From a virus: a DNA stretch of 37,365 nucleotides. The position numbers and the translations under genes are program-made. A model generated the notes under the pieces. That model was not told the origin of the DNA and ran no database searches. It saw only the letters and a program-made list of their open reading frames with translations. Within the stretch, counting starts at the first letter, position 1. Each line of letters begins with the position of its first letter. The stretch spans positions 1-37,365 of the IMG/VR virus record IMGVR_UViG_3300050821_006885, one strand, 5' to 3'. Positions 15,737 through 22,965 of the stretch are shown here, piece by piece.

Positions 15737-16035
15737 CCGTTATTTCCTGGTGGCAAAGGTTGTTGCTCAGACTGAAAATCGGCCAATTTTTGATCGTATT
15801 CGGTTAAACATTCGAAGGCACGGAGTAGGTTAGCTTCGAATGTTGGGCCAATGGTGCCATCAGCTTGGCGCGAAAGTTCCAGGGCAAGACCTGAAATTTG
15901 GTAAACACTGATCGGTGATCCGCGACTTGATTTTTTATGAACGATTTCGGTTTTACGTTCGATTTTGCCCTCAGTCTTCTTGGTCGCTGGATTCGGATCA
16001 GCGTGATGAACATGGTGTATTATTCTGTCACTCAT
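15733..16035 (-). CDS. Hypothetical protein preceding the vWA gene
   Basis: A 100-residue protein with a His-rich start (MSDRIIHHVHHADP), a basic middle, and a helical second half. It is the first gene after a 152-bp regulatory gap and overlaps the vWA gene (ATGA). No family recognised. Confidence 0.6.
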   Translation of the reverse strand: MSDRIIHHVHHADPNPATKKTEGKIERKTEIVHKKSSRGSPISVYQISGLALELSRQADGTIGPTFEANLLRAFECLTEYDQKLADFQSEQQPLPPGNNG

Positions 16036-16187
16036 AATATTTGTTTTTGTGCGATTTTTGCTGGTTTTGAACGGATTGAACGGATATCCGATAACTAGGT
16101 TTTCGGATTAGCGTAAAGATGCCTACTTTTTTTGTCCGAAAACCCGGTAATAAGACTTACCGGTTTTCGTACTAGGAAGAGAAAAAA
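16036..16187. promoter_or_regulatory. Regulatory or origin-like noncoding region
   Basis: 152 bp, no gene. It contains a tandem 9-bp repeat GAACGGATT/GAACGGATA (16069-16086), a perfect palindrome CGGATATCCG (16081-16090), and three copies of a GGTTTTCG motif: 16098-16105, inverted at 16137-16144, and 16162-16169. The last two form a stem with loop TAAGAC. ACTAGG also recurs. It lies between the helicase gene and the small early genes, so it could be an origin, an operator region, or both. On the minus strand TTTACG (17-bp spacing) TTATCG is a weak promoter match. Confidence 0.5.
16137..16169. other. Stem-loop in noncoding region
   Basis: Arms CGAAAACCCGGTAA and TTACCGGTTTTCG, complementary apart from one bulged C, around the 6-base loop TAAGAC. 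No T-run follows the 3' arm on either strand, so a simple rho-independent terminator is unlikely. Confidence 0.7.
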
Positions 16188-17264
16188 CTAGGCTCTATAC
16201 GCCGGCCTAATGCATTCCCATTTACCGGAGATTTTGTTCTGAGAAATGAGGCCGGCTTTTTCGGCCTCTCTTTTGAGATCGTAAAAGGTTGTTGGGCTCA
16301 TCCCGGTTTCGTCAATCACCCGCTTTTTGAATTCGGCGGTGGTCAGCTCATCGTCTCCGAGTTGATTAACCAAATCTTGGACTTTGAATTTTGGTGGTCG
16401 GCCGCCCGGTCGTTTCAGATCGTCAGGATCGAGCCCTTGACCGTCACGGACCAGCAAAGGGAATTTTAGGCGAGCCACAAAATTATTAACCGGGGGAAAC
16501 TCGCGCACGGTGATCTCGACGGTAAAAACTCGTTCGGTTTTGGTGGAATCTTTGTGATCGACCAGATCAAGCAAAGCGTCCGGATCGCGGGCCCAACTAC
16601 CGGCCCCGCTCGATCGATCAAGGGCATCTTTGGCCGCCTGGTTACCCTTGGAATGGTGATGGGTCCAGATCATTGCGACGTTGGTTTCCTCACAAAAGAC
16701 AGTCAGGCCCTCGAGCATATCGGCGACCAGTGCGTTGTCGGCCTCGTTGCGGCCCAAGAGAAATTTGTAAACCGGGTCAATAATCACCACCTTGATATCT
16801 TCCAACCGAATAAGGGGTTGGATCTTTTGGAAATTGGCGCAAAATTTGCGGGCCTTACCGCGCAATGAACAGATCACGATATTCTCAAAGGTGCCTTGGC
16901 CAATGGCGCCCCGGATCCGCTCGAGCCGGCGCCGGATCCCGTAACGCGAAATCTCGAGATCAAAAATCATCACCTTCGATTTGATAGTGTCGAAACCGAG
17001 GAATGGGAACCCGTTCGAAATGCAATAGGCCAGGTAAAGCAGACCCCACGTTTTGAAACTTTTGCTGCCGGCGGTGATCGCCAGTTTTTCGCCCACATGC
17101 AAAAGGCCATTGATAATTTTTTCGGGCTCTTTAGCCGGTAAATCGTCGACCGATTCGAATTTGAGCCAAGGGAAATCCTCATCATCGTTGCTTCCGTTCG
17201 CGCCATTGGTGGCGCCATTACGAGCGGCAAAGGCCGCGTTCTCTTCATGGGTTTTGAAGGGCAT
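16188..17264 (-). CDS. RepA-like replicative helicase (AAA_25 ATPase) with C-terminal winged helix
   Basis: A 358-residue protein; I chose ATG at 17264 (MPFKTHEENAAF), which overlaps the primase gene by 20 bases. Residues about 45-270 form a RecA-fold ATPase: Walker A AGSKSFKT (Lys71, Thr72), Walker B VVIIDP (Asp163), and the later IWTHHHSKG motif. This arrangement matches RepA-type hexameric helicases of plasmids and phages. The C-terminal part (about 300-350) is a winged-helix-like domain, LTTAEFKKRVIDETGMSPTT. It should unwind DNA ahead of the Toprim primase encoded beside it. Confidence 0.85.
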   Translation of the reverse strand: MPFKTHEENAAFAARNGATNGANGSNDDEDFPWLKFESVDDLPAKEPEKIINGLLHVGEKLAITAGSKSFKTWGLLYLAYCISNGFPFLGFDTIKSKVMIFDLEISRYGIRRRLERIRGAIGQGTFENIVICSLRGKARKFCANFQKIQPLIRLEDIKVVIIDPVYKFLLGRNEADNALVADMLEGLTVFCEETNVAMIWTHHHSKGNQAAKDALDRSSGAGSWARDPDALLDLVDHKDSTKTERVFTVEITVREFPPVNNFVARLKFPLLVRDGQGLDPDDLKRPGGRPPKFKVQDLVNQLGDDELTTAEFKKRVIDETGMSPTTFYDLKREAEKAGLISQNKISGKWECIRPAYRA

Positions 17265-18219
17265 AGATTTCGGCTGCGGTTTGGGTTTTTGCTGTTTCGG
17301 TGGCTTTCGCCATGAAATCGTTGAGATCGGTGTAAGGCGCCTCGAGATAGAATCTTTCAACATCCTGGCAACCGGCATTTTTGAGTTGGTTCCACCAACG
17401 ACCCGAGGCACCATCGCCGGCTTTATCGTTATGGCAGATGATCCGGACAATTTTAGATTGCAGGCGCACCAAGGCATTATCCCGAATGAGCGATTCGCCG
17501 CCGAGCATCGCGCACACGATCGCGTCCGAGCTTGCGTAATTGACCATCAAATCGACGCCGGCCAGATAATCGGGCCCGCCTTCCACGATCAGGATCCGCT
17601 CAACGGCCCCAAGCTGCGGTACGCCAAGGCCGACCGGCCAATTCTTTTTGGAACCTTTGAAGGTGTGGCTTTTGCGTTCGCCTAGAGAGCCAAAGGCCGG
17701 ATATTTCTGATTATCCAGCCGGCGCGCCTCGGCCACCGCTTTTTTGTCGTCGGTCAAAACCCAAGAAACAAAACCGAAGACCGGCCCGGTCTTTATTGTG
17801 CCCCAAAGGCCGGCCAAATAGATCGCGCCGGGATCGATCCCCCGGGCTTGGGCGATCGCGCGGCAATCTTGATCGCTTGGCGGCCTGAAAAGCCCGAGCT
17901 CTTCAATGGTTGGGCCTGGCGTAAAGTTATTGGCTTGGGCCAAGGCGCCGTTTTGACCGAGCCAAGCCGCGTACTCGGCCACTTGGCGATCGGTCGGAAT
18001 GCCGCGCACGGCGCCAAAGAAATCGATGGCCGAATAGGAGATCCCAAGCGAAAAATCGCGGGCCTTAAACCCGCCATCGAAAATCGAGAAAGACGGGTGT
18101 TTATCGTCGCGTAAAGGCGAACAGACCTTTCCGCCCGGCCGCGGCGGATCGCCGGCCAAACCTAATTTGTGCCAGAGATCGCGAATCGAATAAACGTGAT
18201 TGAGTTCGTCGGGCGTCAT
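17245..18219 (-). CDS. DNA primase with Toprim domain
   Basis: A 324-residue protein. The N-terminal part has the primase-type core CSPLRDDKHPSFSIF (residues 33-47) and ARDFSLG, resembling a CHC2 zinc-finger domain but with only one of the usual cysteines, so metal binding there is doubtful. A Toprim domain follows: LIVEGGPDYLAG (Glu213) and CHNDKAGDG (Asp265, Asp269), which bind Mg2+ and the 5' end of the primer. It overlaps both neighbours, and the helicase gene comes next. It would make primers on the lagging strand. Confidence 0.85.
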   Translation of the reverse strand: MTPDELNHVYSIRDLWHKLGLAGDPPRPGGKVCSPLRDDKHPSFSIFDGGFKARDFSLGISYSAIDFFGAVRGIPTDRQVAEYAAWLGQNGALAQANNFTPGPTIEELGLFRPPSDQDCRAIAQARGIDPGAIYLAGLWGTIKTGPVFGFVSWVLTDDKKAVAEARRLDNQKYPAFGSLGERKSHTFKGSKKNWPVGLGVPQLGAVERILIVEGGPDYLAGVDLMVNYASSDAIVCAMLGGESLIRDNALVRLQSKIVRIICHNDKAGDGASGRWWNQLKNAGCQDVERFYLEAPYTDLNDFMAKATETAKTQTAAEIYALQNP

Positions 18220-18557
18220 TGGTTTAAAAAGTGTTCAATCGCTTCGATCAAATCAGCGAATTTCTTGCGTTTCTCGGGTGTCTCGCACATCCAACCCAAG
18301 AGCCAGGAGAGGTAAGACCGCGGGCAATCCTCAATTGCTTGGCCTTTGTATTTGCCAAACGGGAGAATCCAGGCGCCGTAATCTATTCCGGTGTCAGGCT
18401 TGGCCGCCTGGGCGCCGTTGAGTTCGAAATCTTCAATGACCAGTTTGCGTTTGCGCCAGGCGGCAATCAGCTTGACGGCGCAATTGTGAATTTCGCCCGA
18501 GGCCGCGGCCGGGTCCAAGGCGAGCGCCAGAATCTTTTTTTCCTGGTCGGTCAGCAT
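18216..18557 (-). CDS. DUF3820-like small protein
   Basis: A 113-residue protein, start MLTDQEKKILALALDPAAAS. Its core is LPFGKYKGQAIEDCPRSYLS, the pattern 'FGKYKG...P..YL.WL' of the DUF3820 family, which is frequently found beside exonuclease genes in phages. The preceding N-terminal stretch is helical with AWRKRK. Its 3' end overlaps the primase gene (ATGA). No biochemical role is established for the family. Confidence 0.7.
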   Translation of the reverse strand: MLTDQEKKILALALDPAAASGEIHNCAVKLIAAWRKRKLVIEDFELNGAQAAKPDTGIDYGAWILPFGKYKGQAIEDCPRSYLSWLLGWMCETPEKRKKFADLIEAIEHFLNQ

Positions 18558-18579
18558 AAAAACGCCGTTCAATGACGGG

Positions 18580-19383
18580 TCACCAAAAGGTGGCCGCCGG
18601 CTCGAGCTCGGCCTCTTCTTCAGTACCATCGCCGCGGCCGACACCGGCCGGCTCGGTCAAATCTGGGCCATTGGCCACCTCGGCCTCGGCCGGCCGGATC
18701 ACGCCCAGGCGTTCGGCAATCTTCCAGGTTAGCACCAGGTCGTTCGAAAGGTATTCAATGGCCGCCTCTTGGTTTTCGTAAAGCAGCGCGGCAAAAGCGG
18801 CCCCGGTATTGGCTTTTGAGCCGACGCCCAAAAACCTGGCTAACCGATCAAGGCTAATCATTTCCGGATCCCGGCTCGAGGCTCGCCAGAGCTCGGCCAG
18901 GTCGACAAACCAACTGGTGAGGTACCGGCCTTTGACTAGGGCCCGCGCCGGTACCGGAATATTTAGGGCCCAGGCTCGGCGCATAATGAACGGCACATCG
19001 AAATCGGCAATTCGAAATCCGATCCATTGGGTGAGCTCGCCGAGCCCGGTTGCGAACCATTGGAAAAATGTCTCGATCAATTTCGGTTCATCATCGACGA
19101 TGATCAGCTTGTCCTCGCTATTCGGATTATAAATTCCGAGTGCCATCACCCGACCGGTCAATGCGGAAAGCGCGGCCCGTTCCATGAAACGGGCCTTATG
19201 CTCGAGCCGCTTTTGCTCAATATAGGCCTCGGCATTCTCGGGCTTGCGATTCCCGATCTTTATTTCATCGGGATTAAATTCCGGCATCAAAGCCAGAACG
19301 TCCTCTTCGGAAAGCGCCACCGTTTCGATGTCGAACACGTATTGCGGGTGTTTCACAGAATCACTCGAGCTCGGTTGCGCCAT
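18580..19383 (-). CDS. DnaQ-like 3'-5' exonuclease, PolB-type domain
   Basis: A 267-residue protein with an exonuclease fold related to the proofreading domain of family B polymerases. ExoI motif YVFDIET (Asp18, Glu20), ExoII in WIGFRIADFDVPFI, and ExoIII in YLSNDLVLTWKIAERL, each with the acidic residue that binds metal. There is no polymerase part; the C-terminal tail (residues 235-267) is acidic and low-complexity. It probably processes ends for recombination with the nearby ATPase. Its start lies inside the upstream gene (31-bp overlap). Confidence 0.85.
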   Translation of the reverse strand: MAQPSSSDSVKHPQYVFDIETVALSEEDVLALMPEFNPDEIKIGNRKPENAEAYIEQKRLEHKARFMERAALSALTGRVMALGIYNPNSEDKLIIVDDEPKLIETFFQWFATGLGELTQWIGFRIADFDVPFIMRRAWALNIPVPARALVKGRYLTSWFVDLAELWRASSRDPEMISLDRLARFLGVGSKANTGAAFAALLYENQEAAIEYLSNDLVLTWKIAERLGVIRPAEAEVANGPDLTEPAGVGRGDGTEEEAELEPAATFW

Positions 19384-19925
19384 AACTTTGCATCACCGTA
19401 AATATTTGTTTTGAAAGGAATGTCACGCGGTTCGCCTTTGGCCGCCGGCGGCGGCGGAATGATCGCTTTGCCGTCGCCCGGTCGCGATCGCGGTACATCC
19501 GGCGGTTCCTGATCGCCGGCTTTTCGATCATCTTCCCAAAGGTAATAGTGCACTTTGTTAACTTCTTGGCCGGCCAGTTTGCCCTCTTTGGCAATCTCGA
19601 TTTTGATCCGTACCGCGCCGCGGGCCCCGACCAGGTTAGTCGCGTGTAGGTTCGGCCGTTCACCGGGCTTGGGATTTTTGCCGATCGCTTTCAGGAATCC
19701 GGCAATATTGTCATATGGCCCATTTTTGCCGACGCCCGCGCTCGGATTATCGTAAACCGGGGTTTTGTCGGGCCCCACCGCCAACACTACGGGCAAAACC
19801 AGGTTATTATTCGGTTTGCTCCGATAGATCGGGTTGATGCTCGTGACCACAAAATCATAATCGCCGGCCGGAATCGGCCCGAATATCGGTTTAACCGGAT
19901 CTTGGTAAGTATAGCCTTCGTCCAT
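19353..19925 (-). CDS. DUF669-like single-strand-binding candidate
   Basis: A 190-residue protein beginning MDEGYTYQDPVKPIFGPIPA. The strand GPIPAGDYDFVVTSI and later GPYDNIAGFLKAIGK followed by a beta-hairpin match the DUF669 pattern of phage proteins that often accompany Sak4-type ATPases and are thought to bind ssDNA. The C-terminal third is Pro-rich. Gene order (ATPase, this gene, exonuclease) is the usual one. The ssDNA role is inferred from family context. Confidence 0.65.
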   Translation of the reverse strand: MDEGYTYQDPVKPIFGPIPAGDYDFVVTSINPIYRSKPNNNLVLPVVLAVGPDKTPVYDNPSAGVGKNGPYDNIAGFLKAIGKNPKPGERPNLHATNLVGARGAVRIKIEIAKEGKLAGQEVNKVHYYLWEDDRKAGDQEPPDVPRSRPGDGKAIIPPPPAAKGEPRDIPFKTNIYGDAKLWRNRARVIL

Positions 19926-19931
19926 AAAAAG

Positions 19932-20729
19932 TTAGGTAGTTAGGGTTTTGTCGGTTGAATCGTAAAAGCCTAAAATGGCTTGCCGGAGGGTTGGAAAATC
20001 CAGAGGCATTTCAAAGGGTAGGTTGAACCGGTTTTTCGCATCAAAGGCCGGTCGCTGTTCGGTGTACATCACCCGCGTACCATCCGCCAGGGCCCGGTTT
20101 TGCTTGGGTTGTTTGGCCCGGATCAGATCAATTTTGAAGGTGGCGAACAACACCGCGTCAACCGCTTCTCGAATCAAGCCAGCGGTTTTCTCTTGCATTT
20201 TAAGCTGATAACGATCGTAACCGCTCGCCTGGTTGGGATCTTGAAAGGTCTTGACCAAAGCATGGCCGATTAAAATCATATGGAACCGGTCGGCGATCGC
20301 ATCAAAGCGCGGAATCAAATAGGTGCGCCAAATTTCCGCGGCCCGAATATAGCCTTTACCAAACCCGCCCATGTATTCCTCAATCGAAGTAACCGAGACC
20401 TCCGCACAAGCTTGACGCCAGACTAAGGGCTCAAGCCAATCAATCGAGTCAATCACTACGGTATGATAATCGTGCTTTTCGGCTAAAAGGGTGTCGAGTT
20501 GGGCCAATACTTCATTGAGGGTTTCCGGCCGCGGGAACCGGGCAACATCTTTTTGAAGGGTGCCGGTTTCGGTTCCGATATAGATTGGATTATTGGCTTT
20601 CGAGGCAAAATCGGTCTTGCCTACTCCGTCGATGCCGTAAAGCAACATGTAAATCATCCGCCGAATTTTGCCGGTCGTCACGGTGCCTAAGAGTCCGTCA
20701 AGTTTAGGTTGGTTAGTTAGAGTTTCCAT
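19932..20729 (-). CDS. Sak4-like / AAA_24 recombination ATPase
   Basis: A 265-residue RecA-fold ATPase: Walker A GIDGVGKT (residues 32-39) after MLLY, ETGTL (about 54-58), and Walker B HTVVIDSIDWLE (Asp94). AAA_24/Sak4 proteins are the phage counterparts of RecA/Rad51 and promote single-strand annealing with an SSB partner. The length and motif spacing fit the family. It is placed upstream of the DUF669-like and exonuclease genes, forming a recombination cassette. Confidence 0.85.
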   Translation of the reverse strand: METLTNQPKLDGLLGTVTTGKIRRMIYMLLYGIDGVGKTDFASKANNPIYIGTETGTLQKDVARFPRPETLNEVLAQLDTLLAEKHDYHTVVIDSIDWLEPLVWRQACAEVSVTSIEEYMGGFGKGYIRAAEIWRTYLIPRFDAIADRFHMILIGHALVKTFQDPNQASGYDRYQLKMQEKTAGLIREAVDAVLFATFKIDLIRAKQPKQNRALADGTRVMYTEQRPAFDAKNRFNLPFEMPLDFPTLRQAILGFYDSTDKTLTT

Positions 20730-20732
20730 TTT

Positions 20733-20918
20733 TCAAATTCTTTCTTTAATCGGCCGGCCATCATGGTCGCGGGCCACTTCTGGCGGCCGTTGGTGGCGCG
20801 CCCAATGGGTGTACAGGCTAAATGCTAAGGCGAGCGCATAAACCGTAGCCGCGGCGGCCAAGAGAAACAGAATGGCCGCACCCAAAAGCATAAAATTCAA
20901 AAGGTCTTGCGGGTTCAT
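20733..20918 (-). CDS. Small membrane protein, unknown
   Basis: A 61-residue protein with one long hydrophobic helix, about residues 8-36 (LLNFMLLGAAILFLLAAAAT and onward), then a basic, polar C-terminus. It has no signal-cleavage site. The start overlaps the gene before it (ATGA), and the Sak4-like gene follows directly. A holin is possible but it lies in the replication operon, away from the endolysin, so I would not call it one. Confidence 0.6.
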   Translation of the reverse strand: MNPQDLLNFMLLGAAILFLLAAAATVYALALAFSLYTHWARHQRPPEVARDHDGRPIKERI

Positions 20919-21223
20919 ACTTCCTTGGGTTTGCGGCCGCGTTTCGGTCGTTGCGCGATCGGCCCCATCGGCAACATTGAATCGCCATCGGGTATCGTCA
21001 CCTCGACCGAATCTTTAACGCGCGCACCAAAGGCGATCGCGCTTTTGGTAATACAATCGGCCGGCTCAAAATCCACTGAATGGGTCATTGTAATTTTGAC
21101 CGTGGTATTAGCAAAAACCGCGGCCGCTTTGCTCCAATGATCTTGGAGCAACGTCCGGGTATTTTCGGTTAGTTGCTCAATTAACTTTTCTGGGGTTGGT
21201 TTGCTCATTTTGGTTAGTTTCAT
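20915..21223 (-). CDS. Hypothetical protein in replication operon
   Basis: A 102-residue protein, start MKLTKMSKPTPEKLIEQLTE; an alternative ATG is five codons in. The stem is helical with basic ends (KRGRKPKEV), a DNA-binding-like tail. The upstream nuclease stop overlaps its start (ATGA). No family recognised. Confidence 0.55.
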   Translation of the reverse strand: MKLTKMSKPTPEKLIEQLTENTRTLLQDHWSKAAAVFANTTVKITMTHSVDFEPADCITKSAIAFGARVKDSVEVTIPDGDSMLPMGPIAQRPKRGRKPKEV

Positions 21224-21651
21224 TGGTGAAATTTTTCAGGTAGCGTTTCCTGATTAAGCCATAGGGTTAGAATCCGGTGGCCCTCGGCCGCATCCCACAC
21301 CACGCCGGCCGGATTGCCGGCCGCCCATTCGGCCTGCAAGTTTTCTTTTTGCTCTGAAGTTAGCCCGCCGCCAGGCGCCTTGAATTCCAAGCAAAGGCAA
21401 CGGCCACCGGCGCGGATTCTGAAATCCGTCAAGCCAATTTTATTCGTCGTGCGCCGATGGTGTGGCGAATGTTCAAAGGTCAAAATGCCTTGCTCTTTTT
21501 TGAAGCGCAGCAAAGCGTCAAAAATCGCTTGTTCCTTGAGCTCTTGGCGGCGAGCTCCCCGCGCGCCGGCCTCGGCCGCGGTCCCGCCCAGGCGCGTGCG
21601 TTCGGCGGGATCGGCAATTTTCGAAACGATTCGTTCTGGGAGACTAGTCAT
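21220..21651 (-). CDS. PD-(D/E)XK (VRR-NUC-like) nuclease
   Basis: A 143-residue protein starting MTSLPERIVSKIADPAERTR. The start is chosen because it overlaps the stop of a small upstream gene (ATGA); an in-frame TTG lies 24 codons earlier. Residues about 73-100 carry the nuclease core: GLTDFRI (Asp76), a strand, then CLEFKAPGG (Glu89, Lys91) and SEQKE. This is the D...ExK layout of VRR-NUC and related phage nucleases. It fits DNA-end or branch processing in the replication module. Confidence 0.8.
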   Translation of the reverse strand: MTSLPERIVSKIADPAERTRLGGTAAEAGARGARRQELKEQAIFDALLRFKKEQGILTFEHSPHHRRTTNKIGLTDFRIRAGGRCLCLEFKAPGGGLTSEQKENLQAEWAAGNPAGVVWDAAEGHRILTLWLNQETLPEKFHQ

Positions 21652-21737
21652 TTGGTGAATCTGAGAAAGCACAGCATTAACCAAATGCCGACCAGCCAAC
21701 AAAAAATCGCCAATGATAAGCAACTATGCGGGTTCAT
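21648..21737 (-). CDS. 29-residue membrane peptide
   Basis: A small frame starting MNPHSCLSLAIFCWLVGIWL, mostly one hydrophobic helix. It starts inside the last codons of the preceding gene and its stop overlaps the start of the nuclease gene (ATGA), so it is coupled on both sides. Too short for a family assignment. Only the coupling and composition support it. Confidence 0.45.
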   Translation of the reverse strand: MNPHSCLSLAIFCWLVGIWLMLCFLRFTK

Positions 21738-22035
21738 CTTTTTGCCGTTCGAAAAAGCGTCGAATGGTTCGATTGATCAGGATCCCGAGCGCCCGCGGCG
21801 CACAATAAAAGCGCAAGCGCGGCCAGGGTTTGCCGCTCGGGCTCGAGCCGTAATGCATAAAGACCTCGCCAAGAATAAAGGTTGAGGCCGCCGGCCCTTG
21901 GGGCCCGCGCCGAAATTCGGCCACCACTTCGCGCAATAATTCTTGTTGCGCGGCGGTCAGCTCGATTTCGGCGGCCGCCACACCGCGAAAATCAACTGAG
22001 ATAGATCGCGGCGCCTTTGGGGGGATGGCGGTCAT
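21724..22035 (-). CDS. Hypothetical protein in early operon
   Basis: A 103-residue protein starting MTAIPPKAPRSISVDFRGVA, with AAAGGA ribosome-binding sequence just before the ATG. The middle is helical (ELTAAQQELLREVVAEF), the end Arg-rich (NRTIRRFFERQKDE). No known family. Second gene of the minus-strand early operon. Confidence 0.6.
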   Translation of the reverse strand: MTAIPPKAPRSISVDFRGVAAAEIELTAAQQELLREVVAEFRRGPQGPAASTFILGEVFMHYGSSPSGKPWPRLRFYCAPRALGILINRTIRRFFERQKDEPA

Positions 22036-22052
22036 TTCCTTTCGGCCCTGAT

Positions 22053-22280
22053 TTAAGCTGATTCTTTGGCGAGAGATTCCCGATGATGCCGAATAATCTC
22101 CATATGTTCTTTGAGCCGGTTCTTTAGGAAAATTGGTTGCTCGGATCGGCCGTGCTCAATCATGCCGTCCGGGTTGAGAATGTTTTTGTAAACGTATCGT
22201 TCGAGACTGCCGACATGCACTCCGCTTGCTTGCGCGAGATCCGACAGCCTCACGAAATGAGGAAGGGGTAACGTGCTCAT
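22053..22280 (-). CDS. Small HTH protein, possible excisionase or early regulator
   Basis: A 75-residue protein with an N-terminal winged helix-turn-helix-like segment, FVRLSDLAQASGVHVGSLER, followed by YVYKNIL and a basic helical C-terminus. This size and design is common for MerR-like excisionases and AlpA-type regulators. It is the first gene on the minus strand, divergent from the RHH gene and close to the integrase block, which suits an excisionase or a switch protein. Which one cannot be decided here. Confidence 0.6.
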   Translation of the reverse strand: MSTLPLPHFVRLSDLAQASGVHVGSLERYVYKNILNPDGMIEHGRSEQPIFLKNRLKEHMEIIRHHRESLAKESA

Positions 22281-22425
22281 CTGCCGAGCATCTTCAACCT
22301 TGCAAAGTTTAAAAACAAGCGATTTTCTTTAAAAACATTCGCGATTTAAATGTCTCAAATAAATCGGAATTTTCTATTGAAGTTCCCGAATTTTATTCTA
22401 CAATTTAAACGCGAAAATTTTTCTT
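22281..22425. promoter_or_regulatory. Divergent A/T-rich promoter region
   Basis: 145 bp between a minus-strand and a plus-strand regulator gene. It includes the plus-strand promoter described separately and a dyad ACATT-N9-AATGT at 22335-22353. The region is much more A/T-rich than its surroundings. The HTH and RHH proteins may act here as rival switch regulators; this is inferred from the layout. Confidence 0.5.
22377..22404 (+). promoter_or_regulatory. Sigma-70 type promoter for plus-strand block
   Basis: TTGAAG at 22377-22382 and TACAAT at 22399-22404 with a 16-base spacer. It lies 21 bases before the ATG of the RHH gene, which leaves a short leader. The -10 matches the consensus at 5 of 6 positions. 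Confidence 0.6.
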
Positions 22426-22650
22426 ATGATTGCAAACGGCTTTATGCCAAAACAAACCGGAATGACGATCGCCACGTTCCTCACCGATCAAGGCCTTATC
22501 CTTTTTGTCAAAAAGGAAGCTGAGCTCGAAGGTCGGACGATATCAAATTGGCTCCGCAAGGAGCTCAAGGAGATTTGGAAGCGTCGCGAAGAAGAGAGGA
22601 AAAGACATCGAGGCAACAAAAAGAGCCCCGATGACAATCCCGAAAACTAA
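22426..22650 (+). CDS. Ribbon-helix-helix / CopG-like small regulator
   Basis: A 74-residue protein, ATG at 22426; later ATGs at 22444 and 22462 are possible starts. The core is LILFVKKEAELEGRTISNWL, the strand then helix-turn-helix pattern of ribbon-helix-helix proteins ('xxxxA...GRSISNWLR'), followed by a basic charged tail. Such proteins bind DNA as dimers and often act as phage or plasmid switch regulators. It is the first gene downstream of the plus-strand promoter. Confidence 0.6.
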   Translation: MIANGFMPKQTGMTIATFLTDQGLILFVKKEAELEGRTISNWLRKELKEIWKRREEERKRHRGNKKSPDDNPEN

Positions 22651-22965
22651 GGTGGAAAGAGCGTTTGTTACATTCTGCTTGTTACAGTCGCCGCGTAAAT
22701 CCTTGCGCGATGCAGGGTTCGAACCTGCGACTTCTTGCGTGTGAAAACTGTGCTCGTGCATTTTGAAATAATTTTGGCCAAAACTCTCGTGCATTCTGAA
22801 TGATTTTTGGCGAAATATCGCTTGACTTTGAAATTTTTGGCCGATTTGACCGGCTTGTATGGCTTTTGTATTGCGTCGCGACAAGGGAAAACGCCACAAT
22901 AAACGACGATCCCAAACTGTCACAGCCCCTCCCTGTTACAGTTTTTCACCCATCCATCTCTAGTG
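22651..22965. other. attP region: tRNA remnant flanked by arm-type repeats
   Basis: 315 bp without a gene, between the RHH and integrase genes. It holds the tRNA-derived core (22704-22745) and repeats on both sides: TTGTTACA at 22665-22672 and 22679-22686, TGTTACAG at 22680-22687 and 22934-22941, a related CTGTCACAG at 22917-22925, and the direct repeat CTCGTGCATT at 22753-22762 and 22786-22795. This matches the layout of a tyrosine-integrase attP with P and P' arms. Confidence 0.7.
22704..22745 (-). other. attP core: 3' half of a tRNA-Val(CAC)
   Basis: On the minus strand the sequence is an anticodon loop TTCACAC, an anticodon-stem strand GCAAG, a 5-base variable loop, T arm GCAGG-TTCGAAC-CCTGC and acceptor strand ATCGCGC plus discriminator A. 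The spacing is exactly that of a tRNA 3' half with anticodon CAC (Val). The 5' half is absent: the upstream bases do not pair with GCAAG. The piece would rebuild the host tRNA after integration. Confidence 0.75.

Noticed and set aside
16137-16169. Stem-loop as rho-independent terminator
   Set aside because: The stem is good but no T-run follows on either strand.
17265-17477. N-terminal extension of the helicase gene
   Set aside because: This part lies antiparallel-frame inside the primase gene; the ATG at 17264 gives normal family length.
22704-22745. A complete tRNA gene
   Set aside because: Only the 3' half is present; the 5' stem partners and D arm are missing.
22543-22923. 126-codon minus-strand frame across attP
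   Set aside because: It spans the tRNA remnant and regulatory repeats, has no family pattern and overlaps the RHH gene antisense; it is a shadow frame.
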